A stretch of DNA of 64,000 bases from Atrina japonica (taxonomy: Eukaryota; Mollusca; Bivalvia; Pterioida; Pinnidae). The notes under the pieces were generated by a model that saw only the letters and a program-made list of their open reading frames with translations, did not search any database and was not told the DNA's origin. The DNA lies in the NCBI GenBank assembly GCA_030159075.1, contig BROG01000295.1:620001-684000 (forward strand). The letters are read 5' to 3'. Position 1 is the stretch's first letter; every line of letters starts with the position of its first letter. Shown here one piece after another: positions 59,401-64,000 of this stretch. The translations under genes were made by a program, and so were the position numbers.

Positions 59401-60329
59401 GTCACGATCTGAGACAAACTGAGTTACACAATAAGATGATTTAATTATGACAGAACAAGTGCTATAAATGACACAATGTACCTTGTTTATTATCAATCTG
59501 TTCATAATTGACTTTGCAATCAAGGCCAAAATAAACAAATATATTTGTTTTCAATTACATCAAATTTTAAAATAGGTTAAGTTGAACATTGTTGTGTTTT
59601 TTGTTTGGGTCGAGGGACAGATTTATCTCATTACTTTTTTAGAAATATGTTTGCTAGAGGAAGCAACAACCATGTCCCAGTATTTACTATTTCATGCTAT
59701 CTCTGAGGACTTTTTTAGAGGATTTCACAACTAAAGATGTATTTTTCTCTATAATTTGGGGAGCCATCATCCCACAAGAGCAAACATACTTTACTATATT
59801 TTCAAAATTTACTGAAAAAAGGCTAGGGTCAACAAAATTGCTTGTCCAGTATAAGGTTAATCAGGTCAGCCAAAATACTTATTTTATGCCTAACCTGTGA
59901 AGTATATGGTGGTGGTACCAGTAGACTCTGAAAGGAAACTGATTAGTATCACTACATTGTGTAATCAATTACTTCCTTTTTCCTTTGTTAAAGTACTTTT
60001 CATTCATGAATCTCAAGAGGATGCCCCAGAGTTTTAAATGTCACATGACACTTCACATTTATGTCCCATATGTTATTGCAATTCCTGGAAAACAAGATTC
60101 TTGATATTTTACGAATTTGTTTACGTTAAAATATGTTTTGTTTGTTGTACCATGTGTGTTTACCATGGACAGTAGTTGAAATCATTTTGTTATACCATTT
60201 GAACACTTTCACCGGTAATCTGTAAACAAGTAACTGGGCTGCTTACCATTCAGTGATCCCCTCCAATAAACCATATATATTCTTGTTCCTTATTCAAAGA
60301 CAAGTTTATTAGTGTATTAAGGCAGGGAC
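59401..60329. other. Non-coding stretch
   Basis: No exon or repeat family was recognised. The 68-codon frame at 59694 has no known features. Confidence 0.4.
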
Positions 60330-61250
60330 GGGATGATTGAAGGAAGGGGGAGGTGGGGTTCAATATATGATGGCCATGATTAATTGAACCCCCTCTTTTT
60401 ATCTATTTACCTGAACTTTTACGTAAAATTGATAAAAACATGTAAAGTTATGATGTTTAAGTATAATTCTCTTTCATGTAGTTACTTGAAAGTGGGCAGG
60501 GACATGATGATAGGGGGGGGGGGGGGATAGAATATTATGGCCATTAAAGCAATATAAGCTGTTACAATGATTATTTTTGTCCCCTGACATATAGTCGAGA
60601 ATATGATAAAATGTTTGTTCAAATACATTATCAAACATGTAAAACATTGTAAAAGATCTTCTTTTCATAGTTATTTGTTTTATTTTTGTGACCCCCAGGG
60701 ATTTACACTACGCATAGATGAACTGGTCTTGATATAAGTAACAAGAATATACATGGTTTATGGGTGGGGACCTCAACAGTTTTCAAGATATTGGACCACT
60801 ACTGAAAAGGCAATGCAACAAAATGACCAATATTGATAAATCTTTCCTTTGATTTTGTTATTGAGGGAGGGGGGAGGATTAAAATATTATAGCTGTGACA
60901 TGCTGATCCCCCTTCCCTTGAATTTATTTACCTACAGTTTTCATGTGAAAAGGATAAACTCATGTAAGAACGTGAGAGATACATGTGATTTGGTTTCAAT
61001 ATTCTCCTATGAACATTTCACTGAAAGGGAAGGAGGGGGTGTCAAATGATGATAGCCATGATATATTGAACCCCCTGTTAATTTTGTTATCTCACTTCTT
61101 ATGTGTATATGGATAGAAACATACAAAGCTATGATTAATAAATATAATAATCTCTCATATAATCACTGATAATAAGAATCCTTAAGGGGATTAAAAATAT
61201 CATAGCAATGACATAATGAAACCCTCCTTCTAATCCCTATACCACACCCT
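60330..61250. repeat. Degenerate tandem repeat, about 160-bp unit, with G-run/C-run hairpins
   Basis: Copies start near 60343, 60505, 60862, 61028 and 61186. Each has a G run, then a piece like TTCAATATATGATGGCCATG ATTAATTGAA, then a C run, then TTTTGTTATCTCACTTCTTA-like sequence. The G run and C run with the palindrome between them form a hairpin of about 40-50 bp in each unit. A related remnant lies at 61330-61385 (GGGGGTTCAAAATATC). Confidence 0.75.
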
Positions 61251-62055
61251 TTTTGGTATGATATCACTCATTAATGTTTAATAGTTGGAATTTTGTATAA
61301 ATATCATGATTCAGACACAAGTTCATAGGGAGGTTCAAAATGTCATTGGGGGTTCAAAATATCAAAGTGAAAAATTGAACCCGGGTTCAGTATTTCATGA
61401 ATCCAAGTATCCTGCTACACCAGCCTATCCACCAATGGTAACATGTCCGACCGCAGCCACAATGGCACCTGCTCTGAGTTGGGTCCTTCCCATAATTCAA
61501 CAGTATTAACATTATACCAAAAATTTACAACTTTGATTTTCTTTAGAAACAATGTTTTCATATTTTGGCTCTAAAACTGATCAGAAACAAAAAGTAACAA
61601 ATTTTCAGGATAAGAAATGAATATTTTATTTATGATGAAAATATTTTGCAACTTGTCAGTCACGTTTATGTTCGACTTCATTAAATATATATAAAAAATG
61701 AAACTACCAAGTAGTTTGCCAGAATACATGAAATTAAGAAATAAGTAAAGCAAACAGTTTGGTAGGAACCAACTATACATGTGACAGCAGTGCTTCTAAA
61801 TAAGTAAATATCTGTATTTATGGAAGATATAAAAATATACGATAACAACATGTGAATTCAACATACTTACCATGGAATCTGAGATATTTAGTTTACAAAC
61901 TGTTTCACTGTGTGTTAATTCTGTACAACATTGATGTTAAATAACAGGTGAAAAGACTTTATATATCACTGACTGAAGTGACATTATTATACATCACCAG
62001 TAGTTATATTAAACAATAATTGAATTGTGTTTGTTTCTAATATCTGTAATAACTG

Positions 62056-62101
<46 letters not shown>

Positions 62102-62419
62102 ATTTATGTGAGTGAGAGTTAGTGAGAAAGTGGACATACCTGTATAAAAAATTTCTGTGTTGAATAAGTTTGTTTTGTTAAATGTAAAATTTGTTTCTGT
62201 TTTCTGTGTTTGACGAACAGAATTCAAACAAACTTCTTTACAGATATTTACAATAATTCTAACGGTATGTAAAATTTTGTCTAAATGAATAAAAAATAAC
62301 AATATGTCTGTTTCTACATTATTAGGTTTTACTTGACGATCTCGGATCAGGACCATTGAAGGACATATTTCCTAGAAACAGAGCAAACACGTGTAATTCC
62401 TGACGTCAAGGTTTCAGTC
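61251..62419. other. Upstream region of the candidate secreted-protein gene
   Basis: AT-rich with a (GT)n tract at 62058-62098. The nearest promoter-like feature to the ATG at 62420 is not clear. Confidence 0.4.
62058..62098. repeat. (GT)n microsatellite
   Basis: About 20 TG units. Confidence 0.95.
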
Positions 62420-62473
62420 ATGAAAATATCTATTATAATCTTGACATCTTCTCTTGTGTTCCACATATTAGAT
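62420..62473 (+). CDS. Candidate secreted protein, exon 1 (signal peptide)
   Basis: ATG and 18 codons (MKISIIILTSSLVFHILD) are followed by a strong donor GAT|GTAAGTA. The peptide has the form of a eukaryotic signal sequence: one Lys, then a hydrophobic core. The exon ends in phase 0. The next exon (63249-63319) follows a good pyrimidine-rich acceptor, has no stop in this phase, and ends in another strong donor. Short signal-peptide exons are common in secreted and cell-surface proteins. No homolog is recognised. The call rests on the two matched splice sites and the signal peptide, and could be chance. Confidence 0.45.
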
Positions 62474-63248
62474 GTAAGTATCCAGCTCTAGTTCCTTTAT
62501 CTTTCATCAAAATCGTTGATGACAAATCTTTTACTATTAACATTATCTCCACATGTTGTTTATTATTTCCTCATGTAAACCATACACATGGTTTTCTTAT
62601 GTGATGTACCCCAGAATAGTCTAACGTCCCCTAAAAGGGTAGAAAGTGACATGTTTGAGAGATCACTGTTATGAAAGAACCACAAGTCTATGGAACAATA
62701 CACAGCAAACACCACCAACTTCAATGCTCCTTGAAATCAAACCTTTTTTTAAAAACCACCTGCTATGTAGGGGCACCTGCCTTGTAAGACTGCTTGTTTT
62801 CTAAGCTAACTAGGCCTATAGGCTATAATTCTATAATTCAGTTGATGGTCTGTCCTGTAAAACATGTTATGCAGCCATGTTTATATGTTCTGAGTGCAAA
62901 TTCAAAAAGCTACGTTTTTGTATACCAAATTGAGTTTTTTTTTAAATAATTTTAAAAACATAAATTCTTACCATTGTTTTAAATCAAAATTTAGGCTTTT
63001 AACATTTGTTACCCATTATATTTTCCTTGTTGCCAATGACTCCATTTGCCTAATATCAAGGACCTACCAAGCTGTACACAAATAGGCAGCTGTCAACACA
63101 TCAGATTCACAAAAAAGGGAAAATACTAATTCTGGGACCTCAGACTCTTCCCCAAAATTTTAAGTACACATCGTTTTTGCTTAGCTACACCCCTTGAATA
63201 TGCACTGCTACTAGGAAAAGGATATTAATTTGACTCTTCTCTCTACAG

Positions 63249-63319
63249 TGTACATATGCCGTTCAGTTTGTTTTAAACAGATTCGAAATAGACAGATCCA
63301 TCAACGAGACTGGCAGATA
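63249..63319 (+). CDS. Candidate secreted protein, exon 2
   Basis: This exon is 71 bp, between the acceptor ACTCTTCTCTCTACAG and the donor AGATA|GTAAGTA, both close to consensus. In the phase set by exon 1 it starts CTYAVQFVLNRF and ends SINETGR plus TA, so the next codon must be Tyr (or a stop). The likely signal cleavage is after CTYA. The 'VQF.L..FE......G' pattern faintly resembles the start of the MNNL domain of Delta/Jagged ligands, but this is a guess from 22 residues. NET is a possible N-glycosylation site. The gene would continue to the right of the window. Confidence 0.45.
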
Positions 63320-64000
63320 GTAAGTATATATCTGTGTTTTACAAGTATGTTACTTACTGGTATAACTAACATTTTATGATAAAATCTCAACCAAATCACT
63401 GCAATTACTTACACACTGAAAACATAGTCCTACAGAGGTAAGACAACTTATGACATTCCATTCTACAGGTATTTAAAATCTGTCTGTTAGACAAAAACCA
63501 AAATGCTACAATCCATCACTTTGTCTTTTTTATATAAATCAGTTCATTGCATTGTAAGTCATCTTTATTAGCTCACCTGACCCTTTGGTTCTTGTGAGCT
63601 ATCGCTAACACTTTTTAAATCCGTCCATCAACTTTAACATTTTGAACCATTCTAGAGAACCATCGTATGGATTGAAAACCAACATGGAATGATTGGTCCT
63701 TATAAGGTGCTGACTGAGTGTTGTTGCTGTTTATGTTGTTACTTTTGTGCCGATCTGTCATCCAAGATGGCCACCAGTGACCTGGGGGATGAGTTTAACA
63801 TAGAACCGTATGGGAATTACATGTACATCAGGGTTTTCCCTTACATAAATTTCTGCATCTCTGATGTATTAAATCTTTTCAGGATGCAAAACATAAATAT
63901 TAATGAGTCCCTAAGGACATACAAAAACTCAATAATTTTTTTTCAACCTGAGACTGAATATATGTACCTTTGTTTTCATTGACTTGGAAAATCACAAATT
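63320..64000. other. Intron 2 of the candidate secreted gene, with a bivalve dispersed repeat
   Basis: From about 63568, AGCTCACCTGACCCTTTGGT, GTGAGCTATCGCTAAC, TCCGTCCATCAACTTTAAC and further on CATCCAAGATGGCCACCAG form one dispersed repeat. I know 'agctcacctg.cc...gtgagct...ccgtc.atcaact' as a very common bivalve repeat. The 97-codon frame at 63689-63982 lies in it and is not called as a gene. Confidence 0.55.

Noticed and set aside
57718..59538. Minus-strand ORFs of 223, 145 and 78 codons (HSLIPNLVVSDHDK repeats)
   Set aside because: The 42-bp tandem unit is a multiple of 3. The frame is broken wherever a unit has an indel, with no sign of purifying selection on the frame.
63689..63982. 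97-codon plus ORF at the right edge
   Set aside because: It lies in a dispersed bivalve repeat (AGCTCACCTGACC...AAGATGGCC type) and has low-complexity Cys and Phe stretches. No family recognised.

Overview
The window is eukaryotic, intron-rich and AT-rich, and very probably from a bivalve mollusc. There are no operons, ribosome-binding sites or dense open frames. Coding sequence appears only as short exons with GT-AG splice sites. The interspersed repeats are types I know from bivalve genomes: tRNA-derived SINEs, a dispersed element containing AACGTCCCACTCAAGAATA, an AGCTCACCTGACC element, and TA-flanked MITEs. The species assignment is inference.

Main gene: two exons on the minus strand together encode a complete PDZ domain of the Shroom / PDZ-LIM type. 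Exon 1 (46307-46465) carries the start codon and the first half of the domain, ending in a strong donor. Exon 2 (15694-15842) carries the second half. The phases match (0/0) and the intron between them is about 30.5 kb (15843-46306). Nearly half of the window is therefore one intron. It is filled with at least a dozen unrelated minisatellite arrays (units of about 23 to 63 bp), several MITEs and SINEs, a hAT-like element, and a 5'-truncated LINE that landed inside a 36-bp array. No further exons of this gene were found with confidence below 15694.

Second candidate gene: two short plus-strand exons at the right edge (62420-62473 and 63249-63319) join in phase to give a signal peptide followed by a secreted start. 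The gene would continue beyond the window.

Mobile elements, left to right: SINE (60-262, minus); LINE 3' tail (1672-1873); a PIF/Harbinger relic with TAA target duplication, TIRs and the N-terminal part of a transposase (9581-10771), holding a 70-nt C run; three copies of a TA-flanked CAGT-ended MITE (10996, 24317, 41316) and a second MITE type (12505-12930); an 800-bp dispersed element present twice in inverted orientation 31 kb apart (22.3 kb and 54.2 kb); LINE 38326-40542 (minus); hAT-like element 44916-45584; a second, heavily frameshifted LINE (48110-50090, minus); a foldback element with palindromic GATATC subrepeats around a 69-codon ORF (50151-51224); a short TIR element (51835-52123); and a retroelement 3' end (52205-52770).

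Tandem repeats fill roughly a third of the window (my sum of visible arrays is about 21-22 kb). Many long apparent ORFs are products of arrays whose unit is a multiple of 3 bp, or whose unit lacks stops in every frame. They should not be annotated as proteins.
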